Source: Mesorhizobium loti
GTDB lineage: Bacteria; Pseudomonadota; Alphaproteobacteria; Rhizobiales; Rhizobiaceae
NCBI GenBank assembly: GCA_002356515.1
Contig: AP017605.1
Span: forward strand, 1,116,001-1,180,000
Direction of reading: 5' to 3'
DNA length: 64,000 nucleotides
Both the position numbers and the translations under genes were made by a program. Below are positions 16,759 through 26,290 of this stretch, one piece after another. Numbering within the stretch: the first letter of the stretch is position 1; each line of letters starts with the position of its first letter. Below the pieces are notes generated by a model. That model had not been told where the DNA came from and did no database searches. It saw only the letters and a program-made list of their open reading frames with translations.

Positions 16759-17517
16759 ATGGCGTGGCGGATTTGCGGAGTTTTGGCGATAGGCCTGATC
16801 CAGGCCGCGTTCCTTATCGGCACTTCGGACGCAAAGGCCGCCAACGCTGACGTGGAGCGCTGCATTCATTCGAAGACACCGAACGACAGGTTGCATTATT
16901 GCTCGATTGCATTGAGAGGCAGACCTAGCGGAGAGATGACCGATCGCCTTCTTCTTCGAAGGGCCAACGCGCTGATGCAACTCGGAATATTCTCCGAAGC
17001 CGTCAAGGATTTCTCGCGCCTCATCGTGGCGCATCCGACCGTGGCTGGCTATGTCGACAATCGCACGGTCGCCCTGCGATCTCTCGGCCTTTTTCAAGAG
17101 GCTCTCGCGGACGCCAACCGCGCGGTACACTTGGCGCCGCACAAAGCCTTTGTCTATCACAGCCGAGGGCTTGTTTTTGAAGACCTGAAACAGTTTGCTG
17201 CAGCTTTGAGCGATTTCGACCAGGCAATTTCCCTCAACCCCAACAACCCGGGGTTCATCGTTTAGCGTGCGAGAATCAAGGCGGAAGCCGGCCGTACAAG
17301 TGAGGCCATCGAGGACCTTTCTCGCGTCATTGCCCAAGACCCCGGCAATCTGCCCGCCCTCAAGCAGCGCGGTATGACCCACCTCGCCCTTGGTGATCCC
17401 AACGCCGCGGCAGGCGATCTTCTCGCCTACAGCCGGGCGGTTCCCAACGATCCGGAAGTCGCGACTGCGATTGCCACCATTAAGCCCGCCGCAGGCAGGA
17501 AGCCTTCAACGCCTTGA
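16759..17517 (+). pseudogene. Secreted tetratricopeptide-repeat protein interrupted by an amber codon
   Basis: A signal peptide (MAWRICGVLAIGLIQAAFLI) is followed by TPR repeats (SEAVKDFSRLIVAHPT, QEALADANRAVHLAPH, AALSDFDQAISLNPN). The frame stops at TAG 17263-17265 after PGFIV, then continues in the same frame with more TPR sequence (ARIKAEAGRTSEAIEDLSR, VIAQDPGNLPALKQRG) to a TGA at 17515-17517. One point change restores a protein of about 252 aa. The upstream part could still give a 168-residue protein. The ATG at 16759 follows GAGGGGAG; an in-frame ATG at 16738 is less likely. No partner gene is evident. Confidence 0.75.
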
Positions 17518-17691
17518 TGCGAGCCGCTGCGACCAGCCAGGACGCCATAAAGCCTATGCCATTTGAAGGGGCTGGCGCAGCCAATTGCCGCTGCCCCATT
17601 TGAGCGACAGGCTACTGCCAGCCAAGGCACAATATTTCCTCCACCCCATGGCGCCGGCTTCGATCACCCGCGCAAGGCAGCACGAGACCTG

Positions 17692-17985
17692 TCAGGCCAT
17701 CTTTGCCATTATCTTTGCCATATCTGCCGTGTCGAACGCCCTCAGTGTCTGAGTTCTGATGTTGCCCAGCGATGCGATCGACAGGGCTAGTGCCGTCGCA
17801 GCAATGTCGTCGTCCGCTTCGGCAATCGCTACGACATCATGCTGGCCAAGCGTCCACAACAGGGTGTGAACCTTGACACCGCTCTTCCCGGCCATCGCCT
17901 TGAAGGCCTCAGCACGCTTCTGCGTATCCTTTATGGTCTTGATACCTTGATCTGTGAAATTCGACAGCAGTACGTAGTAAGCCAT
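17692..17985 (-). CDS. GYD domain protein
   Basis: 97 aa, starting MAYYVLLSNFTDQGIKTIKD, the typical opening of GYD proteins, with GQHDVVAIAEADDD in the middle. The fold is a small ferredoxin-like alpha/beta unit of unknown function. The ATG at 17985 has GGAGG upstream; the 11 codons before it are not family-like. There is no signal peptide. It stands alone on the - strand, 120 bp downstream (in its direction of reading) of lolD's stop. Confidence 0.85.
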   Translation of the reverse strand: MAYYVLLSNFTDQGIKTIKDTQKRAEAFKAMAGKSGVKVHTLLWTLGQHDVVAIAEADDDIAATALALSIASLGNIRTQTLRAFDTADMAKIMAKMA

Positions 17986-18105
17986 TCGTTCCTCCCACAA
18001 TAGGGAGCGGGCGGGCACTCACGGCGCGTCCGCCGTCTCCCGGAGCCTACGATAACACGAGACGGGTGTGCGAACCACAGGCGGCCAGACGCGCCATAGC
18101 GCAGC

Positions 18106-18783
18106 CTACAAAGGGACAACCTTGCCGTCGGCGAGCGTAACGCGCCGGTCCATGCGCGATGCCAGCTCGTGGTTGTGGGTGGCGATCAGCGCCGCGAGGC
18201 CCGATTGCTTGACCAGCGCGCCCAGCGCCTCGAAGACATAGGAGGCGGTGACCGGGTCGAGATTGCCGGTCGGCTCGTCGGCCAGCAACACCAGCGGGGC
18301 GTTGGCGACGGCGCGGGCAATGGCGACGCGCTGTTGCTCGCCGCCGGAGAGTTCGGACGGCCGGTGCGAGGCGCGCTTGCCGATCTGCATGTAGTCGAGC
18401 AGTTGCGCGGCGCGCTCGGCCGCTTCCTTGCGCGGCAGGCCCTTGATCAGCTGTGGCATCATGATGTTTTCCAGCGCGGAAAACTCCGGCAGCAGGTGAT
18501 GGAACTGGTAGACGAAGCCGACATCGTTGCGGCGGATCGACGTGCGCTCGTCGTCGGACAGCCGCCCGCAGGCCCGGCCGGACAGGATCACGTCGCCGGC
18601 GTCGGGGCGTTCCAGCAGGCCAGCCGTGTGCAGCAGCGTCGACTTGCCGGTACCGGACGGCGCCACCAGCGCCACCATCTCGCCGCGCTTCAACGAAAAA
18701 TCGGCGCCGTTCAGGATGGTGAGCTTGCGCGGCCCCTGGACATAGTGCCGCTCGACGCTCTTCAGTTCGATAATGACCTCGGC
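18106..18783 (-). CDS. lolD: Lipoprotein-releasing ABC transporter ATP-binding protein
   Basis: 225 aa ABC ATPase with Walker [13 protein letters not shown]-loop [17 protein letters not shown], signature [14 protein letters not shown] and Walker [12 protein letters not shown]. It energises release of outer-membrane lipoproteins from the inner membrane to LolA. The start is taken as GTG 18783, which overlaps the lolC stop (TAGTG); a longer in-frame start at 18834 lies inside lolC. It pairs with the upstream permease in a proS-lolC-lolD unit. Confidence 0.92.
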   Translation of the reverse strand, partial: AEVIIELKSVERHYVQGPRKLTILNGADFSLKRGEMVALVAPSGTGKSTLLHTAGLLERPDAGDVILSGRACGRLSDDERTSIRRNDVGFVYQFHHLLPEFSALENIMMPQLIKGLPRKEAAERAAQLLDYMQIGKRASHRPSELSGGEQQRVAIARAVANAPLVLLADEPTGNLDPVTASYVFEALGALVKQSGLAALIATHNHELASRMDRRVTLADGKVVPL

Positions 18784-18785
18784 CA

Positions 18786-20072
18786 CTATTCGTACCTCAA
18801 GGCTTCGACCGGATCGAGGCGGGCTGCCCGCCATGCCGGAAACACCGTCGCCAGGAAGGACAGGCCGAGCGCCATGATGATGACATAGGTCGTCTCGCGC
18901 GGATCCATCTTGGCCGGCAGCTGGCTGAGGAAATAGAGCTCCGGGTTGAACAGCACCTTGCCGGTCATCCAGGAGAAGAACTGGCGGATCGATTCGATGT
19001 TGGTGCAGATGACCACGCCGAGCAGCACGCCGGCGAGCGTACCCGTCACCCCGATCGCCGCCCCAGTCATCAGGAAGATGCGCAGGATCGCCCCGCGCGA
19101 GGCGCCCATGGTGCGCAGGATGGCAATGTCGTGCCCCTTGTCCTTCACCAGCATGATCAGTCCGGAAATGATGTTGAGCGCCGCCACCAGCACGATCAGC
19201 GTCAGGATCATGAACATGACGTTGCGTTCGACCTGCAGGGCGGAAAAGAAGGTCTCGTTGCGCTGGCGCCAGTCGACCATGTCGATGGGCCGTTGCGCCG
19301 CCTCCTCCACCTTCGGTTTCAGCACGTCGACATTGTCGGGATTGTCGACATAGATCTCGATCGTCTGCGCGCGGCCATCCATGTTGAAATAGAGCTGCGC
19401 TTCGGAGAACGGCATGTAGACGATGGAAGTGTCATATTCCGACATGCCGACTTCGAAGATCGCCGAAATCTTGTAGCCCTTCATACGCGGCGTCGTGCCA
19501 ATCGGCGTGACGTCGCCATCAGGAGAGATCAGCGTAATGGTGTCGCCGAGCGTCAGGCCGAGATTCTCGGCCATGCGCTTGCCGATGGCGACGCCCTCAC
19601 CCGAGTCGAAACCGGCGAGCGAACCCTGCTTGATGTTGTTGGCGACGATGGCGATCTTGCCGAGATCTTCGCCGCGTATCCCGCGCACGAGCGCGCCCGT
19701 GCCGCCGCCGACATTGCCTTGCGCCAGCACCTGGCCGTCGATCAGCGGGATGGCGTATTTGACGCCGGGCACGCCATTGATGCGGCCGGCGACCTGGGCG
19801 TAGTCCTCGAGCGGCGAATCGAGCGGCTGAACGATCAGATGGCCGTTGACGCCGAGGATGCGCGTCAACAGCTCAGCGCGGAACCCGTTCATCACGGCCA
19901 TGACGACGATCAGCGTCGCCACCCCCAACATGATGCCGAGGAAGGAGATCGAGGCGATGACCGAGATCACCGTCTCCTTGCGCCGCGAACGCAGATAGCG
20001 CCAGGCAACTGTGCGCTCGAAGAAGGAGAACGGGCCGGCGCCCGCCGATCTTGTCGCCGCCGCCTCGCTCAT
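18786..20072 (-). CDS. lolC: Lipoprotein-releasing ABC transporter permease (LolC/LolE family)
   Basis: 428 aa. The N-terminus [18 protein letters not shown] and the first span [19 protein letters not shown] are LolC/E signatures. A large periplasmic MacB-like domain follows, then three C-terminal spans (FtsX domain) ending [10 protein letters not shown]. Alphaproteobacteria usually have a single LolC/E hybrid that works as a homodimer with LolD. The ATG at 20072 overlaps the proS stop (ATGA). The earlier in-frame start at 20195 lies in proS. Confidence 0.92.
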   Translation of the reverse strand: MSEAAATRSAGAGPFSFFERTVAWRYLRSRRKETVISVIASISFLGIMLGVATLIVVMAVMNGFRAELLTRILGVNGHLIVQPLDSPLEDYAQVAGRINGVPGVKYAIPLIDGQVLAQGNVGGGTGALVRGIRGEDLGKIAIVANNIKQGSLAGFDSGEGVAIGKRMAENLGLTLGDTITLISPDGDVTPIGTTPRMKGYKISAIFEVGMSEYDTSIVYMPFSEAQLYFNMDGRAQTIEIYVDNPDNVDVLKPKVEEAAQRPIDMVDWRQRNETFFSALQVERNVMFMILTLIVLVAALNIISGLIMLVKDKGHDIAILRTMGASRGAILRIFLMTGAAIGVTGTLAGVLLGVVICTNIESIRQFFSWMTGKVLFNPELYFLSQLPAKMDPRETTYVIIMALGLSFLATVFPAWRAARLDPVEALRYE

Positions 20073-21397
20073 GCGGCGACACCGAAGCGTTTTTTCGCAT
20101 CGGCGATCGGCAGCGTCACGCGCTCGCCGGTCTTGCGATTCTTGATCTCGACCTCGCCGGCAGCCACGCCGCGCGGCCCGACGATCACTTGCCAAGGCAG
20201 CCCGATCAGGTCGGCGGTGGCGAACTTGCCGCCCGGCCGCTGGTCGGTGTCGTCGTAAAGCACATCCTTGCCGGCGGCGGTGAAAGCGGCATTGAGCTCG
20301 TCGCTGACGCGGTCGCAGTCGGCGTCGCCCACTTTCATGTTGATCAGGCCGATGTCGAACGGCGCCACGGCGTCGGGCCAGATGATGCCGTTCTCGTCAT
20401 GGCTGGCTTCGATGATCGCGGCGACCAGCCGCGACGGGCCGATGCCGTAGGAACCGCCGGAGGCGAAATGATCCTTGCCGTCCGGCCCGGTCACCTTGGC
20501 GCCCATCGGCTTGGAATACTTCTCGCCGAAATGGAAGATGTGGCCAACCTCGATGCCGCGTGCCGAAACCTTGTCGCTCTCGGGGACCTTTTCCCAGGCC
20601 GCCTCGTCATGCATCTCGTCGGTGGCGGCGTATGGCGTCGTCCACGTCTTGACGATATCGGATATCTCGCCGTCATTGGCGAAGTCGGTATTGGCGTCGG
20701 GCACGGCAAGCGAAAGATAGTCGCGATGGCAGAAAACCTGGCTCTCGCCGGTATCGGCCAGGATGATGAATTCATGGCTGAGGTCACCGCCGATCGGCCC
20801 GGTGTCGGCGCGCATCGGAATCGCCTGCAGGCCCATGCGCGTGAACGTCCTGAGGTAGGAGACGAACATCCTGTTGTAGGCAGCCCTCGCGCCCTCGAAA
20901 TCGAGGTCGAAGGAATAGGCGTCCTTCATCAGGAACTCGCGCGAACGCATGACGCCGAAGCGCGGCCGCACCTCATCGCGGAACTTCCACTGGATGTGGT
21001 AGAGGTTCAGCGGCAAATCCTTGTAGGACTTCACATAGGCGCGGAAAATCTCGGTGACCATTTCCTCATTGGTCGGACCGTAGAGCATGTCGCGATCCTG
21101 GCGATCCTTGATGCGCAGCATCTCCTTGCCATAGTCGTTGTAGCGGCCGCTTTCGCGCCACAGATCGGCCGACTGGATGGTCGGCATCAGGATTTCCAGC
21201 GCGCCGGCGCGGTTCTGCTCCTCGCGGATGATCTGGCAGACCTTGTCCAGCACCCGCTTGCCAAGTGGCAGCCAGGAGAAGCTGCCCTGCCCCTGCTGGC
21301 GGATCATGCCGGCACGCAGCATCAGCCGGTGCGAGACGATCTCGGCCTCACGCGGATTTTCTTTGAGGATGGGCAGGAAATAGCGCGACAAACGCAT
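20069..21397 (-). CDS. proS: Proline--tRNA ligase (short alphaproteobacterial type)
   Basis: 442 aa class II aminoacyl-tRNA synthetase. [15 protein letters not shown] is the standard N-terminus, motif 2 is visible around [20 protein letters not shown], and motif 3 is [13 protein letters not shown]. The protein lacks the large editing insertion between motifs 2 and 3, which is why it is about 130 residues shorter than E. coli ProS. It charges tRNA-Pro. It heads the proS-lolC-lolD unit, and lolC overlaps its stop codon. Confidence 0.95.
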   Translation of the reverse strand: MRLSRYFLPILKENPREAEIVSHRLMLRAGMIRQQGQGSFSWLPLGKRVLDKVCQIIREEQNRAGALEILMPTIQSADLWRESGRYNDYGKEMLRIKDRQDRDMLYGPTNEEMVTEIFRAYVKSYKDLPLNLYHIQWKFRDEVRPRFGVMRSREFLMKDAYSFDLDFEGARAAYNRMFVSYLRTFTRMGLQAIPMRADTGPIGGDLSHEFIILADTGESQVFCHRDYLSLAVPDANTDFANDGEISDIVKTWTTPYAATDEMHDEAAWEKVPESDKVSARGIEVGHIFHFGEKYSKPMGAKVTGPDGKDHFASGGSYGIGPSRLVAAIIEASHDENGIIWPDAVAPFDIGLINMKVGDADCDRVSDELNAAFTAAGKDVLYDDTDQRPGGKFATADLIGLPWQVIVGPRGVAAGEVEIKNRKTGERVTLPIADAKKRFGVAA

Positions 21398-21754
21398 GGA
21401 CTGGTCCGTGAATGAGAACGGCCACGCCAGAATCGGCGCGACGCAGGCTTGCTTGACCCGGCTTCATAGCCATTTCATGGCGGAATGGAAACCCGGACAT
21501 GGCGGCACATCAGCGCGTTACGGCCCGGAATCCTTCGGTTTCCAGGATCAGCCGCGCCGGCGATTGAGCATAGCGAACGTCTTCGGACTTGGCCGCCAAT
21601 TCTTTGCGCGCGTCAATTCAGGACATGCCGCAAAGGCTCTGTGGTCGTTTCGAAAGCAAAGCATGCCATACTATTGTGCAGTGCAGCACGAGAATGCCTG
21701 TTTCGAGGCAAAATTCTTCGTGACATTTTCATTCGGCTTAGGCTAGTGTGCCGC

Positions 21755-21903
21755 GATAACCGAGAGGGCGGAGAAAAATCTGCTCTCCTACGCGGTCAAA
21801 GTCTTGGGAGGATGCGATCTAGGCGCGGTTATTCGCTGCCGCCGGAAACCGGAAACAGATCGGACGCGTTTAATTGCAAGGCCTCGTGCCTTGCATTTTT
21901 TTT
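21755..21903 (+). ncRNA. Candidate intergenic small RNA with intrinsic terminator
   Basis: The 644-bp gap between proS and the DUF1467 gene has no convincing ORF but ends in a strong + strand terminator (21876-21903). A plausible promoter (cgtgac 21719-21724, ctagtg 21743-21748, spacer 18) would start a transcript of about 150 nt. Segments near 21753-21761 and 21828-21837 are complementary with one bulge, so the RNA could fold on itself. No known RNA family was recognised. Confidence 0.35.
21876..21903 (+). terminator. Intrinsic terminator
   Basis: The 7-bp perfect stem GCAAGGC/GCCTTGC with a 5-nt loop is followed by A and eight T residues. This is the clearest rho-independent terminator in the window, yet no + strand gene precedes it, supporting a small-RNA transcript. 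As a - strand element it would lie in the leader region of proS with a preceding A-run, not a terminator shape. Confidence 0.8.
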
Positions 21904-22041
21904 GTGCAATCATCTGGTTAGCGCGGCGAGTTGCCACGATGCATGACCTAGCGTCAACAGGCGTACGGTCGCCGGATGTGACGGCAATCCGATCCCCTTC
22001 CGCAGCGCTCCGATGCGGCAAGAGCGCCCTCGCCGAGCGAT

Positions 22042-22326
22042 CTACTTTGCCGGGGTCTGGCCGAAATCCGGCACGATGTGGGGGATGTCGTTGAGGCTGT
22101 ATCCCAGCCCGTGCGTCAGGCCATAGAAAATGCCCATTAGGATCGCCGTGGCGATGGTCGTGCGGATCACTGCGCGCAGCATATGCGGTCCGCGCGGCGC
22201 GCTTGGAACCGTGCCCAGCGTCACGTCATGATCGTCATCCTGTGTGCGGACGCTGAACGGCAGCACGGCAAACAGCACCACCCACCAGGTCGCGAAAAAC
22301 AGGGCGGTGAACGAAACCCAACTCAT
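22042..22326 (-). CDS. DUF1467 family membrane protein
   Basis: 94 aa. MSWVSFTALFFATWWVVLFAVLPFSVRTQ is the signature opening of DUF1467, a two-span inner-membrane protein common in Rhizobiales. A second hydrophobic helix lies around AVIRTTIATAILMGIFYGLTH. Function is unknown. Its ATG overlaps the mce stop codon (ATGA), so the two are translationally coupled; the same pairing with mce and proS recurs in related genomes, from memory. Confidence 0.85.
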   Translation of the reverse strand: MSWVSFTALFFATWWVVLFAVLPFSVRTQDDDHDVTLGTVPSAPRGPHMLRAVIRTTIATAILMGIFYGLTHGLGYSLNDIPHIVPDFGQTPAK

Positions 22327-22727
22327 GATTGCTCCAGTTCGATCAGCGTGCCGAAGAAATCCTTCGGATGCAGGAACAGCACCGGCTTGCCATGCGCGCC
22401 GATCTTGGGATTGCCGTCGCCCAGCACGCGGGCGCCGGCGGCCTTGAGCTGATCGCGCGCGGCCAGGATGTCGTCGACCTCGTAGCAGAGATGATGCATG
22501 CCGCCGGACGGGCTCTTCGCGAGGAAAGCGGCGATCGGCGAGGCCTCGCCCAGCGGTTCCAGCAATTCGATCTTGGTGTTGCCGACATTGACGAACACCA
22601 CCGTGACGCCATGCTCCGGCAAAGCCTGCGGCTCCGTCACTTCGGCGCCAAGCGTGTTGCGGTAGGCAGCAACGGCAGCGGCCAGATCCGGAACCGCAAG
22701 CGCGACATGGTTCAGCCGTCCGAGCAT
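22323..22727 (-). CDS. mce: Methylmalonyl-CoA epimerase
   Basis: 134 aa, glyoxalase/VOC fold. The N-terminus MLGRLNHVALAVPDL includes a metal-ligand histidine, and MHHLCYEVDDI and the C-terminal FLHPKDFFGTLIELEQ complete the epimerase pattern. It interconverts the (R) and (S) epimers of methylmalonyl-CoA, used with B12-dependent mutase in propionate and ethylmalonyl-CoA metabolism. The ATG at 22727 matches family starts; the longer in-frame start at 22766 adds a non-homologous leader. Confidence 0.9.
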   Translation of the reverse strand: MLGRLNHVALAVPDLAAAVAAYRNTLGAEVTEPQALPEHGVTVVFVNVGNTKIELLEPLGEASPIAAFLAKSPSGGMHHLCYEVDDILAARDQLKAAGARVLGDGNPKIGAHGKPVLFLHPKDFFGTLIELEQS

Positions 22728-22886
22728 GTCCGACCTATCTCTCCTCTGTCCAATGGCTCGCGTCATACGTCAAATCGGCTGAGATCAACAGCCATCCACG
22801 AGGCGCGCACTGTCGCACTTTGGTGAACATTCTCCCGAATCACGATCGAGGCTGGTCCGGCCGGCAACCGCAAAGTACAAACGGCA

Positions 22887-23750
22887 ATGTCTCGCATCCG
22901 CCCCGCCCGCGCCCGCGTTTTCACCTTCGATCTCGGTTCATTCAAGATTGCTGCCTTGCTTGACGCCGTCGATATCAGAGACAATCTTGCATCGGCCTTC
23001 GCGACCGGACAGTCGCCAGCCGCCGTGCTCGAACTCGCGGTTTCGAACTTCATCGACCAGGATCGATACGAGCATTGTTTCATCCCGACGCTGATCGACA
23101 CCGGAGCCCAAAAGGTCCTGTTCGACACCGGATCCGGGGATGAGGGCAGCTCACTTCTCGACGGTCTGCAGGACCTTGGGCTTGGGCCTGATGATATCGA
23201 TGTGGTGGTCATCACGCACGGCCACCCGGACCATATCGGCGGGCTAGTCAGGAATGGCGAGCCCGTTTTCTCCCGGGCACGCTATGTATTCGGCGCGGCT
23301 GAATTCGCTTTCTGGACCGAGGGAACCGCGGTCCGCGAGGCCAGATTGGCCAACCGCGATCTGTTCAGGCAGATCTGTACCGGGCTAGCCGGCCGGGCAA
23401 CTTTCGTAGCGCCCGGAGATGAGGTGATGCCGGGCATCACCGCCATCGACGCGTCAGGCCATTCCCCTGGTCTCCTGGCATTTCTCGTCGAAAGCGACGG
23501 CCAGAAATTGCTGATCTGGTCGGACGCCTTCCTGCACTATGTCGTGTCCATCCAGCAGCCGGAATGGCATGCCGATTTCGATGACGACAAGGAACAGGCG
23601 GTCGAGACCCGCAAGCGCCTGCTGAAGATGGTCGCCGAACAGCGCCTGCTGGTGGCCGGCCACCACATGCCATTTCCGGGCCTGGGCTACATCGAATCGG
23701 CGAACGGTTCTTTTCGCTGGCTTCCGGTCAGCTATCAGCTGAACGTCTAG
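22887..23750 (+). CDS. MBL-fold metallo-hydrolase
   Basis: 287 aa. The zinc-binding motif is THGHPDHIGG (H111, H113, D115, H116), with further ligands expected in DASGHSPG and ISD-like WSDAFLHY, and AGHHMPFPG near the C-terminus. The arrangement is like quorum-quenching lactonases and related lyases of the metallo-beta-lactamase superfamily, but the substrate cannot be told. There is no clear signal peptide. It is the only + strand gene between mce and the RNase J operon and is convergent with rnj (stops 9 bp apart). Confidence 0.8.
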   Translation: MSRIRPARARVFTFDLGSFKIAALLDAVDIRDNLASAFATGQSPAAVLELAVSNFIDQDRYEHCFIPTLIDTGAQKVLFDTGSGDEGSSLLDGLQDLGLGPDDIDVVVITHGHPDHIGGLVRNGEPVFSRARYVFGAAEFAFWTEGTAVREARLANRDLFRQICTGLAGRATFVAPGDEVMPGITAIDASGHSPGLLAFLVESDGQKLLIWSDAFLHYVVSIQQPEWHADFDDDKEQAVETRKRLLKMVAEQRLLVAGHHMPFPGLGYIESANGSFRWLPVSYQLNV

Positions 23751-23759
23751 CTCTCGCCC

Positions 23760-25430
23760 TCACCTGGTGACGAACACCGTCACCAGCGGTTTCTTGCCCC
23801 AGGCTTCGTTGGCGGCGCCGCGCACCGCGCGACGCACCGCTTCCTGCACAAGGTCGAGATCCTTTCGCCGTTGGCGCGGAATCGAATCGACCGCACCGAC
23901 CGCCGCGTCGATCATCAAATCTTCCAGCGTCTCGCCGCTGGCATCGGCTTCGGCGACGCCGATGGCGACCAGGTCGGGGTCGCCGGCGAGCTCGTATTTG
24001 TCGTCGAGCACGACATTGACCGCGACATGGCCGGCAAAGGACAGTTTGCGCCGGTCGCGAATGCCCATCGCCTGGTCGGTGCCGATCAGATTGCCATCCT
24101 TGTAGATGCGGCCGAACGGCACCTGGTCGATGATGGTGGCGGGGCCGGGAGCAAGTCGCAGCATATCGCCGTCGCGCACCTGCGCCACTTGGCCGATGCC
24201 GGAGGTCGACATCAGCGAGCCCTGTGCCACCAGATGCGCCGCCTCGCCATGCACGGGAACACCGATCTGCGGGCGTACCCATTCATACATCTTGCGCAAC
24301 TCGCTGCGCCGGGGATGGCCGGAGACATGCACCAGCGCGTCGCCATCCTCGATAATCTTGATGCCGAGATCGATCAGGCGGTTCTTGATCTCGAGGATCG
24401 CCTTCTCGTTGCCGGGAATGGTGCGCGAGGAAAACACCACCGTGTCGCCCGCCGTCAGCGACACCGACTTCATCTCTTCGCGCGACAGCTTCGCCAGTGC
24501 CGCCAGCGGCTCGCCTTGGCTGCCGGTGCAGATGATGACCAGGTTCTCGCGCGGGATGAAGCCGAAATCCTCCTCGGCGATGAATTCCGGCAGGCCGTCC
24601 ATATAGCCAAGCTCGTCGGCGACATCGATGACCCGCTTCAGCGAGCGGCCAAGCACCAGGCATTGACGGCCGGCATCGCGTGCCGCCTTGGCGATGGAGA
24701 CGATACGCCCGACATTGGAGGAGAATGTGGTGACGGCGACGCGGCCCTTGGCGGCCTGGATGACGCCCTTGAGGCCCTCGCCGACGGCGACTTCCGAAGG
24801 CGACTCGCCTTCGCGCAGCGCATTGGTCGAATCGCAGATCAGCGCCAGCACGCCCTTGTCGCCATAGGCACGGAACCGCGCCTCGTCTGTCTTGGGTCCG
24901 ATCGTCGGCTCCGGATCGATCTTCCAGTCGCCGGTGTGGATGACGGTGCCGGCCGGCGAGGTGATCGCCAGCGACATCGGCTCAGGAATAGAGTGCGCCA
25001 CCGGAATGGCTTCGATCTCGAAGGGGCCGACGGTGAATTTCTCGCCCGCCCGGTAGATCGTCAGCGGGATTTTCGGTGCGCCCTGCTCGCCCTGCCGCTT
25101 GGCTTCCAGCAGCCCGGCGCTGAACGGCGTCATCCACACCGGCGCCTTCAGCTTCGGCCAGGTGTCGAGCAGCGCGCCGTAATGGTCTTCATGCGCGTGG
25201 GTGATGATGATGCCGCGCAGATTGGCGAGATTCTCCTCGATGAAGCGCGTATCGGGCAGGATCAGATCGACGCCCGGATGCGCCGCGTCGGGAAAGGTGA
25301 CACCGACATCGATGACGATCCATTCGCGCGCGCTCGGCGGGCCGTAGCCGTAGAGGGCGAAGTTCATGCCGATCTCGCCGACGCCGCCGAGCGGCACGAA
25401 GACGAGTTCGGCGTTTTCCGCTTTCGCCAT
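23760..25430 (-). CDS. rnj: Ribonuclease J
   Basis: 556 aa. The metallo-beta-lactamase motif is ITHAHEDHYG (H78, H80, D82, H83). The beta-CASP part includes STNALREGESPSE, TTFSSNVGRI, CTGSQGEPLAAL and HVSGHPRRSEL. It is a 5'-to-3' exo/endoribonuclease for mRNA turnover and rRNA maturation; alphaproteobacteria use it beside RNase E. The ATG at 25430 was chosen because GGGAAAAATC precedes it and the protein then starts MAKAENAELVFVPLGGVGEIG as in homologues. It follows birA at the end of the nuo operon. Confidence 0.93.
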   Translation of the reverse strand: MAKAENAELVFVPLGGVGEIGMNFALYGYGPPSAREWIVIDVGVTFPDAAHPGVDLILPDTRFIEENLANLRGIIITHAHEDHYGALLDTWPKLKAPVWMTPFSAGLLEAKRQGEQGAPKIPLTIYRAGEKFTVGPFEIEAIPVAHSIPEPMSLAITSPAGTVIHTGDWKIDPEPTIGPKTDEARFRAYGDKGVLALICDSTNALREGESPSEVAVGEGLKGVIQAAKGRVAVTTFSSNVGRIVSIAKAARDAGRQCLVLGRSLKRVIDVADELGYMDGLPEFIAEEDFGFIPRENLVIICTGSQGEPLAALAKLSREEMKSVSLTAGDTVVFSSRTIPGNEKAILEIKNRLIDLGIKIIEDGDALVHVSGHPRRSELRKMYEWVRPQIGVPVHGEAAHLVAQGSLMSTSGIGQVAQVRDGDMLRLAPGPATIIDQVPFGRIYKDGNLIGTDQAMGIRDRRKLSFAGHVAVNVVLDDKYELAGDPDLVAIGVAEADASGETLEDLMIDAAVGAVDSIPRQRRKDLDLVQEAVRRAVRGAANEAWGKKPLVTVFVTR

Positions 25431-25464
25431 GATTTTTCCCTTCCTGGCCCTCAGGCCAAGCCCA

Positions 25465-26286
25465 TTATACCCGTGCGGACGCCACAGCGCCGAAATGCAC
25501 ATCGCCGGCGGCGATCGTCAGGACAGTCCCCTCATCGTCGCGGATCACGAAACGGCAGTCCTCGTCAATGGTCTCGAACACCCCACGCACCACATTACCG
25601 TCAATTCTGACAGCAACCTCGCCGCCAAGCCCCGCCGCGCGCGCCAGCCAGCGCCGCCTGACAGCGGCAAGACCGCGCCCTTCATCCCACAGGCGGGCAT
25701 TCTCGCTCCAGGCATCCGACAGCGCCAGGAACAGCGTTTCGGCATCGCATGTCGCGCCCAGAGTTCGCAGCGATGTCGCGGGATAAGGCAAATCCGTTGG
25801 ATACGCCACCACATTGACGCCGATGCCGACCGCGACCGCGAAGCGACCGCCATCCAGTATCGCCGACTCCAGCAGGATGCCGGCGAGCTTGGCGCCGGAA
25901 GCAAGCACGTCGTTCGGCCATTTCAGCTCGAAACGGTTTTGTCCCTGGCTTGCGCCATCCAGTCCGATGGCGATCCTGCCCTTTGGCACAACCGCGTCGA
26001 GCGCATCGGCAAGCGACAGGCCGGCGACAAAACCCAGCGTCGCGGCCAGGCGAAGCTCACCGCCGGTGACGACGAGCAAGGTCGCCGCCAGATTGCCTTC
26101 GGGCGACACCCAGGCGCGGCCGCGCCGGCCACGCCCGCTTTCCTGTTTTTTGGAAACGACCCATAGCCTGCCCGGGTCGCCTGCCCTTGCGTGGTCCAGC
26201 GCCACCGTGTTGGTGGAACCGATACTGTCATGGGCCTCAAGCCGGAACCCTTCCGACGCCGAGGTTGGAGCCAGCCGAAATGCCAT
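25465..26286 (-). CDS. birA: Biotin--[acetyl-CoA-carboxylase] ligase
   Basis: 273 aa. It has the biotinyl-5'-AMP-binding motif ESGRGRRGRAW, the KWPNDVL motif, and a C-terminal SH3-like domain (ETIDEDCRFVIRDDEGTVLTI). There is no N-terminal HTH, so it is a ligase without the repressor function of E. coli BirA. It activates biotin and attaches it to carboxylases. The ATG at 26286 lies 4 bp after nuoN's stop; an upstream in-frame ATG (26322) would overlap nuoN and is less likely. birA and rnj downstream of nuoN is a common Rhizobiales order. Confidence 0.9.
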   Translation of the reverse strand: MAFRLAPTSASEGFRLEAHDSIGSTNTVALDHARAGDPGRLWVVSKKQESGRGRRGRAWVSPEGNLAATLLVVTGGELRLAATLGFVAGLSLADALDAVVPKGRIAIGLDGASQGQNRFELKWPNDVLASGAKLAGILLESAILDGGRFAVAVGIGVNVVAYPTDLPYPATSLRTLGATCDAETLFLALSDAWSENARLWDEGRGLAAVRRRWLARAAGLGGEVAVRIDGNVVRGVFETIDEDCRFVIRDDEGTVLTIAAGDVHFGAVASARV

Positions 26287-26290
26287 CCCG

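Noticed and set aside
17263..17265. Amber codon read as pyrrolysine or programmed readthrough
   Set aside because: No readthrough context or pyrrolysine genes are visible; a simple nonsense mutation is more likely.
21485..21946. 153-codon + strand ORF in the proS upstream gap
   Set aside because: No ribosome site, no recognisable motif, and it runs through the terminator-like hairpin.
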